Origin: JANMDU01 sp031418715
GTDB lineage: Bacteria > Pseudomonadota > Gammaproteobacteria > Burkholderiales > Burkholderiaceae_C
Length of the DNA stretch: 64,000 nt
Assembly (NCBI GenBank): GCA_031418715.1
Contig: JANOJL010000067.1
Location: 62,001-126,000 of the forward strand
Reading direction: 5' to 3'
The translations under genes and the position numbers were made by a program. Shown piece by piece: positions 32,985 to 40,897 of the stretch; position 1 is the first letter of the stretch; every line of letters begins with the position of its first letter. The notes under the pieces are model-generated. The model was not told the origin of the DNA, ran no database searches, and was given only the letters and a program-made list of their open reading frames with translations.

Positions 32985-35114
32985 TCAAGCAGCCTTGATG
33001 CTAGGGTAGCGCACGTGCTCAATCAGAGCTTGCACCTTCGCGTTTGGCGCAGGGGTGAACAAGCTGATGATGATGATCAGCGCAAAGCCCAGAGGCACGC
33101 CAAACACGCCAGCAGAGATCGGCTGAATAGCCCACCACAGCGACACGGGGCTATCCACGCTGAACACTTGACGCATCCATGGATGGTTCATGACCATGTA
33201 GTAAGCAGTGATGCCCAAGCCACCAATCATGCCGACAATCGCACCAGCGCTCGATGCACGCTTCCAGAAGATACCGAGCACAAGTGCCGGGAAGAAGGAA
33301 GCCGCAGCAAACGAGAACGCTGCCGAGACGAGGAACAAGATATCCGCCTGCTTGGTGGCATACACATGGTAGGCAACATAGGCAGCGGCCAAAGCCACAA
33401 CCAACAGAAGCATCTTGGACAGCGTCACACGGCGAGCCGTGCTGGCGTTGGGGTCAATGACCTTGTAGTACACGTCGTGAGACAGTGCATTGGCAATGGT
33501 GAGCAGCAAGCCATCAGCTGTTGATAGTGCAGCAGCCAAGCCACCCGCAGCCACCATACCGGAGATCACGTAAGGCAGACCGCCAATTTCTGGGGCTGCC
33601 AGAACGATGATGTCGCCACCAATGCGCATTTCACCCAATTGCATGATGCCATCTTTGTTGATGTCAACAACCGACAACAGGCTCGGATCCACTTTGCTCC
33701 ACGCCGCGATCCAAGCTGGCAGCTTCGTAAACTCTGTGCCCACAAGAACGTTGAAGATCTCGTATTTCACCAGTACAGCCAAAGCTGGCGCAGTGAAATA
33801 AAGCAAGAAGATGAAGAAGATAGACCAAGTCACCGACTCACGCGCTTCTTTCACAGACGGCGTGGTGTAGTAGCGCATCAGAATGTGCGGCAAAGCAGCC
33901 GTGCCGACCATCAGGCAGAAGATCAGCGCTAAGAAGTTGCGACGAGAAACGTCAAACGCTTCTTGTGCCTTGGCATCGCCATTCGGATCACCTGCAAATT
34001 GCTGGCCATGCGCTGGCATACCAGCCAAGGGGCGAGCGCGAGCGTTGTTGGACGCTTGTGCGGCCGTCCAGGCCTTTTTAGCAGCCTCAGCGTCCTTAGG
34101 CATGGCAGCAAGAGCCTTTTCAGCGGCAGTGATTTCTGCTGCTGAGCCATTAGCCGCTTTCAGGTCAGCCACTTTCTTCTCGCCAGCGGCCTTGTCGGCA
34201 GCCAGCGCAGCAGGCACGTCTTTGAGCTTGGCGCCAAAGTCGTCTGCATTTTTCTTGAAGATGGCGATAACTTCTTTTTCCTTCGGATCAGCAATCAGCT
34301 GCTTCTCACGCTCAGTGATTTTGGCCAGTTGAGAGCCATAAATCAGCTGAGGAATCGGCACACCTGTTTGCTTGACTGACAACCAGATCACAGGGATCAG
34401 GTAGGCAATGATCAAGATGATGTACTGAGCCACTTGCGTCCATGTGACGGCGCGCATACCACCTAGGAAAGAGCAGACCAAAATGCCGCCCAAGCCTAGG
34501 AAAATGCCCACTTCAAACGCCACACCTGTCAAACGGGTAGTGATCAGGCCGACGCCATAGATCTGCGCCACAACGTAGGTGAACGAGACCAAGATGGCGG
34601 CAAACACACCGACCAAACGCGCAGCGTTGCCGCCATAGCGCTCGCCCAGAAAGTCTGGGATGGTGAACTGACCGAACTTGCGCATATAGGGCGCAAGGAA
34701 CAAAGCCACCAAGCAGTAGCCGCCCGTCCAGCCCATGATGAAGGCCAAGCCGCCATAACCCGTGAGGTAAAGCGTACCGGCCATGCCGATAAACGATGCT
34801 GCCGACATCCAATCAGCACCCGTAGCCATGCCGTTGTAGATCGCAGGCACACGACGACCGGCGACATAATATTCGTCGGCATCGCTGGTGCGGCTCATCA
34901 CGCCAATACCGGCATACAAGCCAATCGTGGCCAACAAGAAGATAAAGCCAATCCAGTTACGGGGCAGGCCCATTTGTTCAGCGATAGCGAGCACGATCAC
35001 GAAGGCAATGAAGCCGCCCGTGTACCAGCCGTAAACTTTGTTGAGCTGCTGTTTGAAAGCAGAATTTGCGGCAGAGCTCGCGCTCACGCCAGTTGAAGGA
35101 GACATTCCAGCCAT
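32985..35114 (-). CDS. Sodium:solute symporter, ActP-like large subunit (VC_2705 type)
   Basis: 709 residues with about 12-13 transmembrane helices of the SSS family (GLPRNWIGFIFLLATIGLYA, ATGADWMSAASFIGMAGTLY, FVGVLTTRLTG-like and GLLLTIANALSHDVYYK). Between membrane segments (about 260-400) sits a ~140-residue soluble, Ala/Lys-rich, coiled-coil-like insert (KEKEVIAIFKKNADDFGAKL, AADKAAGEKKVADLKAANGS). The preceding DUF4212 gene is the standard partner. Probably imports a short-chain carboxylate such as acetate with Na+. The ATG at 35114 is chosen because gaggag lies 7 bases upstream; the start at 35153 would overlap the partner gene. Confidence 0.9.
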   Translation of the reverse strand: MAGMSPSTGVSASSAANSAFKQQLNKVYGWYTGGFIAFVIVLAIAEQMGLPRNWIGFIFLLATIGLYAGIGVMSRTSDADEYYVAGRRVPAIYNGMATGADWMSAASFIGMAGTLYLTGYGGLAFIMGWTGGYCLVALFLAPYMRKFGQFTIPDFLGERYGGNAARLVGVFAAILVSFTYVVAQIYGVGLITTRLTGVAFEVGIFLGLGGILVCSFLGGMRAVTWTQVAQYIILIIAYLIPVIWLSVKQTGVPIPQLIYGSQLAKITEREKQLIADPKEKEVIAIFKKNADDFGAKLKDVPAALAADKAAGEKKVADLKAANGSAAEITAAEKALAAMPKDAEAAKKAWTAAQASNNARARPLAGMPAHGQQFAGDPNGDAKAQEAFDVSRRNFLALIFCLMVGTAALPHILMRYYTTPSVKEARESVTWSIFFIFLLYFTAPALAVLVKYEIFNVLVGTEFTKLPAWIAAWSKVDPSLLSVVDINKDGIMQLGEMRIGGDIIVLAAPEIGGLPYVISGMVAAGGLAAALSTADGLLLTIANALSHDVYYKVIDPNASTARRVTLSKMLLLVVALAAAYVAYHVYATKQADILFLVSAAFSFAAASFFPALVLGIFWKRASSAGAIVGMIGGLGITAYYMVMNHPWMRQVFSVDSPVSLWWAIQPISAGVFGVPLGFALIIIISLFTPAPNAKVQALIEHVRYPSIKAA

Positions 35115-35118
35115 ATTC

Positions 35119-35376
35119 TTACTCCTCTTCGGCAACGCCGTATTCATGGTCAAGGTTGTTCATGTATCTGGCGTAATACCAGATAATGGCAACATAAATC
35201 ACGAGTGAACCTTGGGCACCCATCCAGAAGCTGAAGGGCCATCCGAAGAAGTTAAAGTTCAAGTCGCGGGCGAAAAATCCGACCCCATAAGTCACAACAA
35301 ACCAGATCGCCAGCAGGATCGCTGTGATTTTCAGGTTCTTCGACCAATAGGCCTGATGCTTTGCTGATACTTGCAT
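35119..35376 (-). CDS. DUF4212 symporter small subunit
   Basis: 85 residues with two transmembrane helices (about 16-36 and 47-68) and the family ending YARYMNNLDHEYGV. In this family (TIGR03647-like) the small protein is always encoded just before an ActP-like SSS permease, as here with a 4-base gap, and is thought to be its subunit. An aaggag precedes the start. Confidence 0.9.
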   Translation of the reverse strand: MQVSAKHQAYWSKNLKITAILLAIWFVVTYGVGFFARDLNFNFFGWPFSFWMGAQGSLVIYVAIIWYYARYMNNLDHEYGVAEEE

Positions 35377-35483
35377 TGCATAGTCTCCTTTTAGTTAAAC
35401 AAATGACGACTGTCACGGCCTAGGCCGATTGCACAGACAGGCGATACAGCCCACGCGTGAACGTGCGCTGCGCGGGAAGCCCC

Positions 35484-36062
35484 TCAACTGGCGGGCGAGG
35501 CGGAAATACCCGTCTCGCGTTCCAACTGAGCGGCCACCTTGGGCTCAAATCCTTTGAGGTGGCGAATAATTTTCCGCGCCTCATCGGGTTCTTGCCGATC
35601 CATGTGCACGCGGGCCAGCTGATACCAGCCGTACGGGCTCATGGGTTGCAATTTCGTGTTTTGCTTGAGGGCTTTGATGGCTTCATCAAAGCGCTGCAAG
35701 CGAATCAGGACGAGACCGAGGCCATACCAGGCGCGGTCGATATCGGGGCGTAGCTCAACAGCTTTTTTAAACGAAGCGCAAGCCTCTTCATACTGGCCTT
35801 TTTCTTCTTGCAGAAAACCGAGGTTAAACCAATGCATGCCCACCTCGGGATGCGTTTGCGTGAGGCGCTCCAGCAGAGCAAAAGCTTGCGGTTTGCGATC
35901 TGTGATGGTGAACAAATACGCGATGCTGGCTTTGGCGTAGTCATCTTGCGGCTGCATGATCGCCATACGTTCAAACACGGCTTGCGCACCATCCCACTGT
36001 TCTAGGCGAAGCAGCATGCGCGCCCAGACGCGTAAAACTCTGTATTGCAATGTTTGCATCAT
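35484..36062 (-). CDS. Tetratricopeptide-repeat protein
   Basis: 192 residues made of about four TPR units. Examples are VGMHWFNLGFLQEEKGQYEE followed by ACASFKKAVEL, then RAWYGLGLVLIRLQRFDEAI and GWYQLARVHMDRQEPDEAR. It is a protein-interaction scaffold without signal peptide; partner unknown. It starts at the ATG overlapping the stop of the upstream membrane-protein gene (ATGA), so the two are coupled. Confidence 0.8.
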   Translation of the reverse strand: MMQTLQYRVLRVWARMLLRLEQWDGAQAVFERMAIMQPQDDYAKASIAYLFTITDRKPQAFALLERLTQTHPEVGMHWFNLGFLQEEKGQYEEACASFKKAVELRPDIDRAWYGLGLVLIRLQRFDEAIKALKQNTKLQPMSPYGWYQLARVHMDRQEPDEARKIIRHLKGFEPKVAAQLERETGISASPAS

Positions 36063-36355
36063 TTGCAAAACTCCATCCCAATTTTCATACAGATACTCAC
36101 CTTCTCAAAAAACACAATGACTCCGATAAAGCCAAGCAGCAGAAAGGCAACGAGAGGCACGTGACGGTCAATAATTACTCTTGGAGTTATCAAGCGGGCG
36201 CCTTTAATGAAGGGCTTCACCATCACATCAAGAATTTGATAGAAAAAATTTGTCTCTTTTTGCTGGCCAGCCATCAAGCCCAGCAACCAACGGCCAGCAA
36301 ACGCAAGAAGCGCTATGTAGCAGACCAACTGAACACTATTCACAAGCAAAAGCAA
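36059..36355 (-). CDS. Small two-helix membrane protein, unknown function
   Basis: 98 residues. Transmembrane segments lie at about 4-28 (VNSVQLVCYIALLAFAGRWL) and 66-84 (HVPLVAFLLLGFIGVIVFF), with a central amphipathic part QILDVMVKPFIKGARLITPR. The arrangement recalls YggT-type proteins, but I cannot assign it firmly. The start appears to be the TTG at 36355, preceded by agaggtga. It is coupled to the TPR gene. Confidence 0.6.
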   Translation of the reverse strand: MLLLVNSVQLVCYIALLAFAGRWLLGLMAGQQKETNFFYQILDVMVKPFIKGARLITPRVIIDRHVPLVAFLLLGFIGVIVFFEKVSICMKIGMEFCK

Positions 36356-36465
36356 GTTGTCACCTCTAAGTAAAACTACGTTCTAGTATTGGCAGAGTCA
36401 CTGACCCATTTCTTACACTAATGTGCAATTTCGCATGTTTCACGCCTAAACCCCACGCAAACCCT

Positions 36466-36483
36466 ATGCGGGACTTCCCGCAT
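36466..36483. terminator. Short hairpin between divergent transcription units
   Basis: atgcgggacttcccgcat has perfect 8-base arms and a 2-base spacer. It lies just past the stop of the isomerase gene without a T-run, so it may be a weak terminator or a protein-binding palindrome. Confidence 0.4.
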
Positions 36484-36503
36484 GCCTAGGACAAACGGGT
36501 CAT

Positions 36504-37148
36504 TCAGTTTCGCTTTCGCACGATACCAGCTGGCAAGCTCCCTGCTTCCATCCAAGCCGGGCTGGCAAACCAATCGTCGCCAAGCAGGTAGGCGCGCAGC
36601 ATCGGCAGGGCATCGAGCCCCCAGAAAAGCTGGCTATCGATCTCCATCGTGGGTACGCCAAAAATACCTTTGGCAACAGCCGCATCGGTATTGGCTTTGA
36701 GCTCGGCTTTGACGGCGGGGTCATCCGTTGCACGTGCTGGCTTGAGTTGTTCGGTCAGAGCTTGTAAGCGTTGCAGATCACTAGCGTCTTGGCCACCCAG
36801 CCAGACATGGTGAAACAGCGCCTCAGTCACGTAGCGATTACACGCGCGATCCTTGCCGCAAGCCACGGCCAGCCGCAGCAGGCCCAGCGGATTAAACGGG
36901 TGGCTGGCTGGCATTTGCAGGAGCGTGCCTTGGGCTCGCGCCAACCAGTTGATTTGCCGATAGGTCCAGGAGCGTTTGGGCGCGATTTCAGCAGGGCCCA
37001 GTTGCCCAAAATGCTGCAAGATAGCGCCAAAGAGCACGGGCTTGTAAGTCACGCAGTGGCTGATACCTTGCAGCGCTTGAGGCAGTTTTTCAAATGCGAG
37101 GTAGGCATAGGGTGATATCACATCGAAATGAAAGGTGATGTGTTTCAT
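36504..37148 (-). CDS. 2-hydroxychromene-2-carboxylate isomerase (DsbA-like fold)
   Basis: 214 residues of the GST-kappa/DsbA-like isomerase family. It begins ITFHFDVISPYAYLAFEKLP, with FGAILQHFGQLGPAEIAPKR, FNPLGLLRLA and KGIFGVPTMEIDSQLFWGLD. In naphthalene degradation the enzyme uses glutathione to isomerise hydroxychromene carboxylate. Stand-alone copies like this are common in Burkholderiales and probably act on other substrates. It is coupled to the DUF1289 gene (ATGA). Confidence 0.85.
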   Translation of the reverse strand: MKHITFHFDVISPYAYLAFEKLPQALQGISHCVTYKPVLFGAILQHFGQLGPAEIAPKRSWTYRQINWLARAQGTLLQMPASHPFNPLGLLRLAVACGKDRACNRYVTEALFHHVWLGGQDASDLQRLQALTEQLKPARATDDPAVKAELKANTDAAVAKGIFGVPTMEIDSQLFWGLDALPMLRAYLLGDDWFASPAWMEAGSLPAGIVRKRN

Positions 37149-37369
37149 AGCGCTTCTTTCAGTTGCGCATCAAAGGCGGGATTGAAAGCGGCTTCAGGAA
37201 ACGCAGCCTGCGCGTGACGCAATGGCAACTCTTGCATGATGCTTTGCTTCATGACTTCATCGCTCTGCCCCCACACCATGATCTCGGTGATCGTGCGGTA
37301 GCAACCACGGCACCAAAGCGTGGTCTCGTCCATCTGGCAGACTGAGATGCAGGGAGAGGCTGTAGTCAT
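37145..37369 (-). CDS. DUF1289 protein
   Basis: 74 residues with the DUF1289 core SPCISVCQMDETTLWCRGCY followed by RTITEIMVWG. The four cysteines suggest an Fe-S or zinc site near the N-terminus. Function unknown. It overlaps the isomerase start by four bases. The C-terminal 30 residues extend beyond the usual domain. Confidence 0.85.
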   Translation of the reverse strand: MTTASPCISVCQMDETTLWCRGCYRTITEIMVWGQSDEVMKQSIMQELPLRHAQAAFPEAAFNPAFDAQLKEAL

Positions 37370-37379
37370 GGTTTTATAG

Positions 37380-37440
37380 AGCTAAATCGGCAGTTCGCCG
37401 TTATAAAACGTGCGTAACTTGCTATTAAATTGATAGTAAT
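37380..37440 (+). repeat. Interspersed ~60-bp repeat, copy 10
   Basis: One of the best copies: gccgttataaaacgtgcgta, then ttgctattaaattgatagta. It fills the gap between the DUF1289 gene start and the YbaK gene stop. Confidence 0.8.
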
Positions 37441-37444
37441 CATT

Positions 37445-37936
37445 TTAAAGTGTCTGCGCCACATCACACACCGGCGCTTGCGTTAGCGCCTTCAATTGCG
37501 CGAAACTGAGCTTGAAGACGGCATGCGGATGCCCTGCTGCAGCCCAGATGTCGTCGAAGCGCATCAAGTCTTGATCAATCAAGCTCACTGGTGGCTGCGC
37601 ATGCGCAATCGGCGACACGCCGCCAATTGCAAAACCCGTTTTAGCTTTCACAAAATCTGCATCCGCACGACCCAGCTTTTGCTCTGAACTGCAAACCAAG
37701 GCTTGCACCTTCTTTTCATCCACACGCCGATCACCTGAAGTGATGACCAGCACGGCCACATCATCAGGCTTGCGGCGAAAGATGATGCTTTTAGCGATCT
37801 GCCCCAGCTGAACGCCCAGCGCATCAGCGGCTTGACTCGCTGTGCGCGCAGCTTCTGAAAGCATCACAGGGGCGTGAGGATGGCCCGAGGTCTGCAAGGC
37901 AAGTGCAAAACGTTGAGCGGATTCTGGAAGTTGCAT
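37445..37936 (-). CDS. YbaK/EbsC-family aminoacyl-tRNA deacylase
   Basis: 163 residues with the family marks AQLGQIAKSIIFR, VLVITSGDRRVDEKKV and TGFAIGGVSPIAH. YbaK/ProX-type proteins hydrolyse mischarged tRNAs such as Cys-tRNA(Pro) or Ala-tRNA(Pro); the exact specificity is not evident. It is flanked by interspersed repeats on both sides (37380-37440 and 37941-38002), so it is insulated from its neighbours. Confidence 0.88.
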   Translation of the reverse strand: MQLPESAQRFALALQTSGHPHAPVMLSEAARTASQAADALGVQLGQIAKSIIFRRKPDDVAVLVITSGDRRVDEKKVQALVCSSEQKLGRADADFVKAKTGFAIGGVSPIAHAQPPVSLIDQDLMRFDDIWAAAGHPHAVFKLSFAQLKALTQAPVCDVAQTL

Positions 37937-37940
37937 TTTT

Positions 37941-38002
37941 TAAGCAAAAAGGGCTACTAGCCGTTATATATTGTGCGCTGAGTGCTATTGATTTGATAGT
38001 AA
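37941..38002 (+). repeat. Interspersed ~60-bp repeat, copy 11
   Basis: Reads taagcaaaaagggctactag, then ccgttatatattgtgcgctg and agtgctattgatttgatagt. It lies between the liuE stop and the YbaK start, both on the minus strand. Confidence 0.8.
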
Positions 38003-38020
38003 ATTGTTAACGCTCAATGG

Positions 38021-38938
38021 TTAGCTCAAGCGTTTGTTCAGCAGCGCTGTCGCGGCACGAGAATGGGGTTTTCTGCCCAAAGCATCGCTAATGAATTTTC
38101 CAGCGTCAATCAGCAAATCCATATCAATGCCAGTTTCAATCCCCATGCCATGGAGTAAGTACACCACGTCTTCGGTAGCCACGTTGCCCGTAGCGCCTTT
38201 GGCATACGGGCAGCCGCCCAACCCAGCCACTGAAGACTGAAAATTCCATACGCCCATTTGCAGCGCGGCCAAAGTGTTGGCGAGTGCTTGCCCATAGGTG
38301 TCGTGAAAGTGTCCACAAACGTTGTCGATGGAAAAATGCGTGAGCGCCGCTTCAAAAGCACGTTGCACTTGGTGCGGCGTACCAACGCCAATCGTGTCCG
38401 CCACATCCACCCGCTCCACGCCAATCCCACGCATCAGCCCAGCCAGATATTCCACCCGTGAAGGCGCGATTTCGCCTTCATACGGGCAGCCCACTGTGCA
38501 GCTCATCGCGCCACGCACAGAGATGCCCTGCGCCTTGGCCGCTGCAACAACGGGAGCAAAGCGCTCGATGCTCTCAGAAATGGAGCAATTGATGTTCTTC
38601 TGGCTGAAAGCTTCGCTCGCAGCGCCAAACACCACGATTTCATCCGGCTTGATCTTCTCGTCAGCGATGCAAGCCTCAAAGCCTTTCAAATTCGGCGTAA
38701 GCACCGAATAGCGCACGCCAGCTTGGCGAGCAATCCCCGCCATCACCTGCGCGTTGTCCGCCATCTGCGGCACCCATTTCGGGCTCACATAGCTCGTCAC
38801 TTCTATCTCACGCAAGCCCGCCGCCTGCAGCCGATGCACCAGCTCAATCTTCACAGCTGCATCAATGAGCTGCTTTTCGTTTTGCAAGCCATCACGCGGC
38901 CCGACATCGATGAGTTTGACTTTGGAGGGGCTATTCAT
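38021..38938 (-). CDS. liuE: Hydroxymethylglutaryl-CoA lyase
   Basis: 305-residue TIM-barrel lyase splitting HMG-CoA into acetyl-CoA and acetoacetate, the last step of leucine catabolism. Diagnostic blocks are KLIDVGPRDGLQNEKQ at the N-terminus, EVTSYVSPKWVPQMAD, VDVADTIGVGTPHQV, VCGHFHDTYGQALAN and the catalytic-cysteine loop GLGGCPYAKGATGN. It is the distal gene of the minus-strand liu operon, 33 bases after the M14 peptidase gene. Confidence 0.95.
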   Translation of the reverse strand: MNSPSKVKLIDVGPRDGLQNEKQLIDAAVKIELVHRLQAAGLREIEVTSYVSPKWVPQMADNAQVMAGIARQAGVRYSVLTPNLKGFEACIADEKIKPDEIVVFGAASEAFSQKNINCSISESIERFAPVVAAAKAQGISVRGAMSCTVGCPYEGEIAPSRVEYLAGLMRGIGVERVDVADTIGVGTPHQVQRAFEAALTHFSIDNVCGHFHDTYGQALANTLAALQMGVWNFQSSVAGLGGCPYAKGATGNVATEDVVYLLHGMGIETGIDMDLLIDAGKFISDALGRKPHSRAATALLNKRLS

Positions 38939-38971
38939 ACGAACTGTCTTACTGCAAAAAATGTGCTGATC

Positions 38972-40555
38972 TCAAGGTGCCCCGGCTGCAGGCAATGTCT
39001 GCATCACGCGAAGCAATGTACTCTCACTAAGCTCCAGCACATGGTTGGCCACATAGCTGTTTTGGGAATCAGGCTCCAGCGCCGCAGCCACCAAGTTGCC
39101 CATCGGCTGATTGAGCGGCACATACCAACTCCCCACTGGCAAGTGCTTTTCCAGCCGCTCGGTGGCCACCGTCACCTCACGAATCGCTTGACTCGCGGCA
39201 ATAGCGCCGCGTGCATCTTGCCGCTGGCCGCCTTTCTCAGTCAACACTTGGTAGCGCTCGACCGGCATACGCCGCTCTTGCGACACAGCTTGCAGTTGGA
39301 CACCCAGGGCCCGCAGCTTGCCCAGCGCCTCAGTTTGGCTGGCAGCCAGCCAGTAACCACAAGGACGCGAGCGAGAGCGATTTACGCTGAGCGTAAGCGC
39401 AGATCGCCAATCGACCTCCACCGCGCGGTCCGCGCCGGTTTTTGCATCCACAAATTGCAGAGTTTCACGCCCTGGTGTGGCCTGCGCACTGATCACCAAC
39501 TCACCCTGGCAAGCATTGGCTTGCATCGCCTCACCTGCAGCGCGAATCGCGGCCTGCAACGCAGGGCCACGCTCAGCCGCTGTTTGAATCACTGCCAAAC
39601 TGGCCACCACGTGGCTATGCACGCGCCGCGTCAAATGGGCACGCCCCAAGCCGACACCGCGCGTCTCAATCAAAATACTCACCGCATGGCGCAGACCATA
39701 CACATTGCGCCCCGTATCAGGCTGCACGCCGCCCATGCTAACGACCGCATCTTTCGGATCGGTCGAGCTGGTGTGATACCAAAACACAGACTGTCCTTGG
39801 CTTTCCAACGCCTTGCGTGCATTGCCCACGAACTCCCGCAAAGCCAGATCAGCCACGGTTGAATTCATATTGCCCACGGTGGCTGCTTGGAGCAAAGCGT
39901 CATATTTGGCATACGCAGCAAATTTATCGAGCCAGCGCCCGCCGACTGTGAACTCATGCAAATCCATCACCACTTGCGGCGCAAAGCGCAGTGCAGTGGC
40001 CGCAATCGCTCTGGCCTCGGGCGTTTGCAGCAGCAAATGATCGCGGTTCACATCTAAGCCATTGGCTGTGGCTCGTACGAAATTTTGCGCACCATCGGGG
40101 TTGGCTCGCGGCATGATCAACACGTTCACGCGATTGAGCAAACTGCGCTGCACCGTGACCAATTGCTCGGCCAAGGCCAGCGCAGCCTCGCCGCCGGCAG
40201 GCTCATTGCCATGCTGCTGCCCCAAAATCAAGACAGTCGGCCTACTCGGCTGAAATCCATCGGGCGTTGACAGCAGCAGCAGCGGAATATCGCGCCCTTG
40301 CTGAGATGTTCCGATCAGTTCCACGCGCAGTGCATTGTCACTTTGAGAGGCCAGTTGCTTCACATAAGTCAACACCTCATCATGGCTGGCAAAATCCTGC
40401 CGCCCAGCAAGCAAACTGGGGGTTTTGTAGCTCACCACAGGATTTGGGTAACGCGCAGCGACCTCAGGCGGAATACTGTCCACCTTTGAAGGATCAAACT
40501 GCGCAAAGCCCGAAACACAAACCAAAGACAATACGGAAACCAAGAACTTATTCAT
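38972..40555 (-). CDS. Secreted M14-family zinc carboxypeptidase
   Basis: 527 residues with a signal peptide (MNKFLVSVLSLVCVSGFAQ). The zinc ligands HxxE are in LGQQHGNEPAGGEAAL and the third His is in VMDLHEFTVGGRW, so it is a catalytically complete M14 domain. Its periplasmic location suggests peptide trimming. It sits between liuD and liuE homologues in one transcription unit, an unusual partner for leucine catabolism. The ATG at 40555 with agaggcgg upstream is preferred over the start at 40606; it overlaps the upstream gene's stop (ATGA). Confidence 0.88.
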   Translation of the reverse strand: MNKFLVSVLSLVCVSGFAQFDPSKVDSIPPEVAARYPNPVVSYKTPSLLAGRQDFASHDEVLTYVKQLASQSDNALRVELIGTSQQGRDIPLLLLSTPDGFQPSRPTVLILGQQHGNEPAGGEAALALAEQLVTVQRSLLNRVNVLIMPRANPDGAQNFVRATANGLDVNRDHLLLQTPEARAIAATALRFAPQVVMDLHEFTVGGRWLDKFAAYAKYDALLQAATVGNMNSTVADLALREFVGNARKALESQGQSVFWYHTSSTDPKDAVVSMGGVQPDTGRNVYGLRHAVSILIETRGVGLGRAHLTRRVHSHVVASLAVIQTAAERGPALQAAIRAAGEAMQANACQGELVISAQATPGRETLQFVDAKTGADRAVEVDWRSALTLSVNRSRSRPCGYWLAASQTEALGKLRALGVQLQAVSQERRMPVERYQVLTEKGGQRQDARGAIAASQAIREVTVATERLEKHLPVGSWYVPLNQPMGNLVAAALEPDSQNSYVANHVLELSESTLLRVMQTLPAAGAP

Positions 40556-40890
40556 ACCGCCTCTTTCTTTTCGATCCAACGCTTGCCTAAAAGCCACACT
40601 GCCCAAGGTGCAGCAAGTGTGAGCAGTGAAGCCAGCACGACCGGGAGCAGATTACCACCATTGAGTGTGAAGATAAAGCTGGGAAACACGCCGACAAACA
40701 GACCCACCATGCTCAAAAATGCCCCGACTGCCAACATCGTGATGCTAAGCAAACTGATGCAGATCCAAGGCCAAAACCGGCTACCCGCTTTGCGCGCCGT
40801 CATCGCGCGGTCAATGGCCATGGCCGTCGGCGCGAGGCCGCCAAGCGCAGTGATCAAGCTGATCAACACAAAGAGGAAATTCAGAAACAT
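40552..40890 (-). CDS. Small three-helix membrane protein, unknown function
   Basis: 112 residues with three predicted transmembrane segments (about 2-24, 40-65 and 75-102) and a basic C-terminus (GKRWIEKKEAV). No family recognised. It lies between liuD (7-base gap) and the M14 peptidase, and is translationally coupled to the latter, so the two may work together at the membrane. Confidence 0.7.
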   Translation of the reverse strand: MFLNFLFVLISLITALGGLAPTAMAIDRAMTARKAGSRFWPWICISLLSITMLAVGAFLSMVGLFVGVFPSFIFTLNGGNLLPVVLASLLTLAAPWAVWLLGKRWIEKKEAV

Positions 40891-40897
40891 AAGCCTC

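Noticed and set aside
38723..39862. 379-codon open frame opposite the M14 peptidase gene
   Set aside because: The minus strand has the zinc ligands and signal peptide; the plus frame is His/Arg/Gln-rich shadow sequence.
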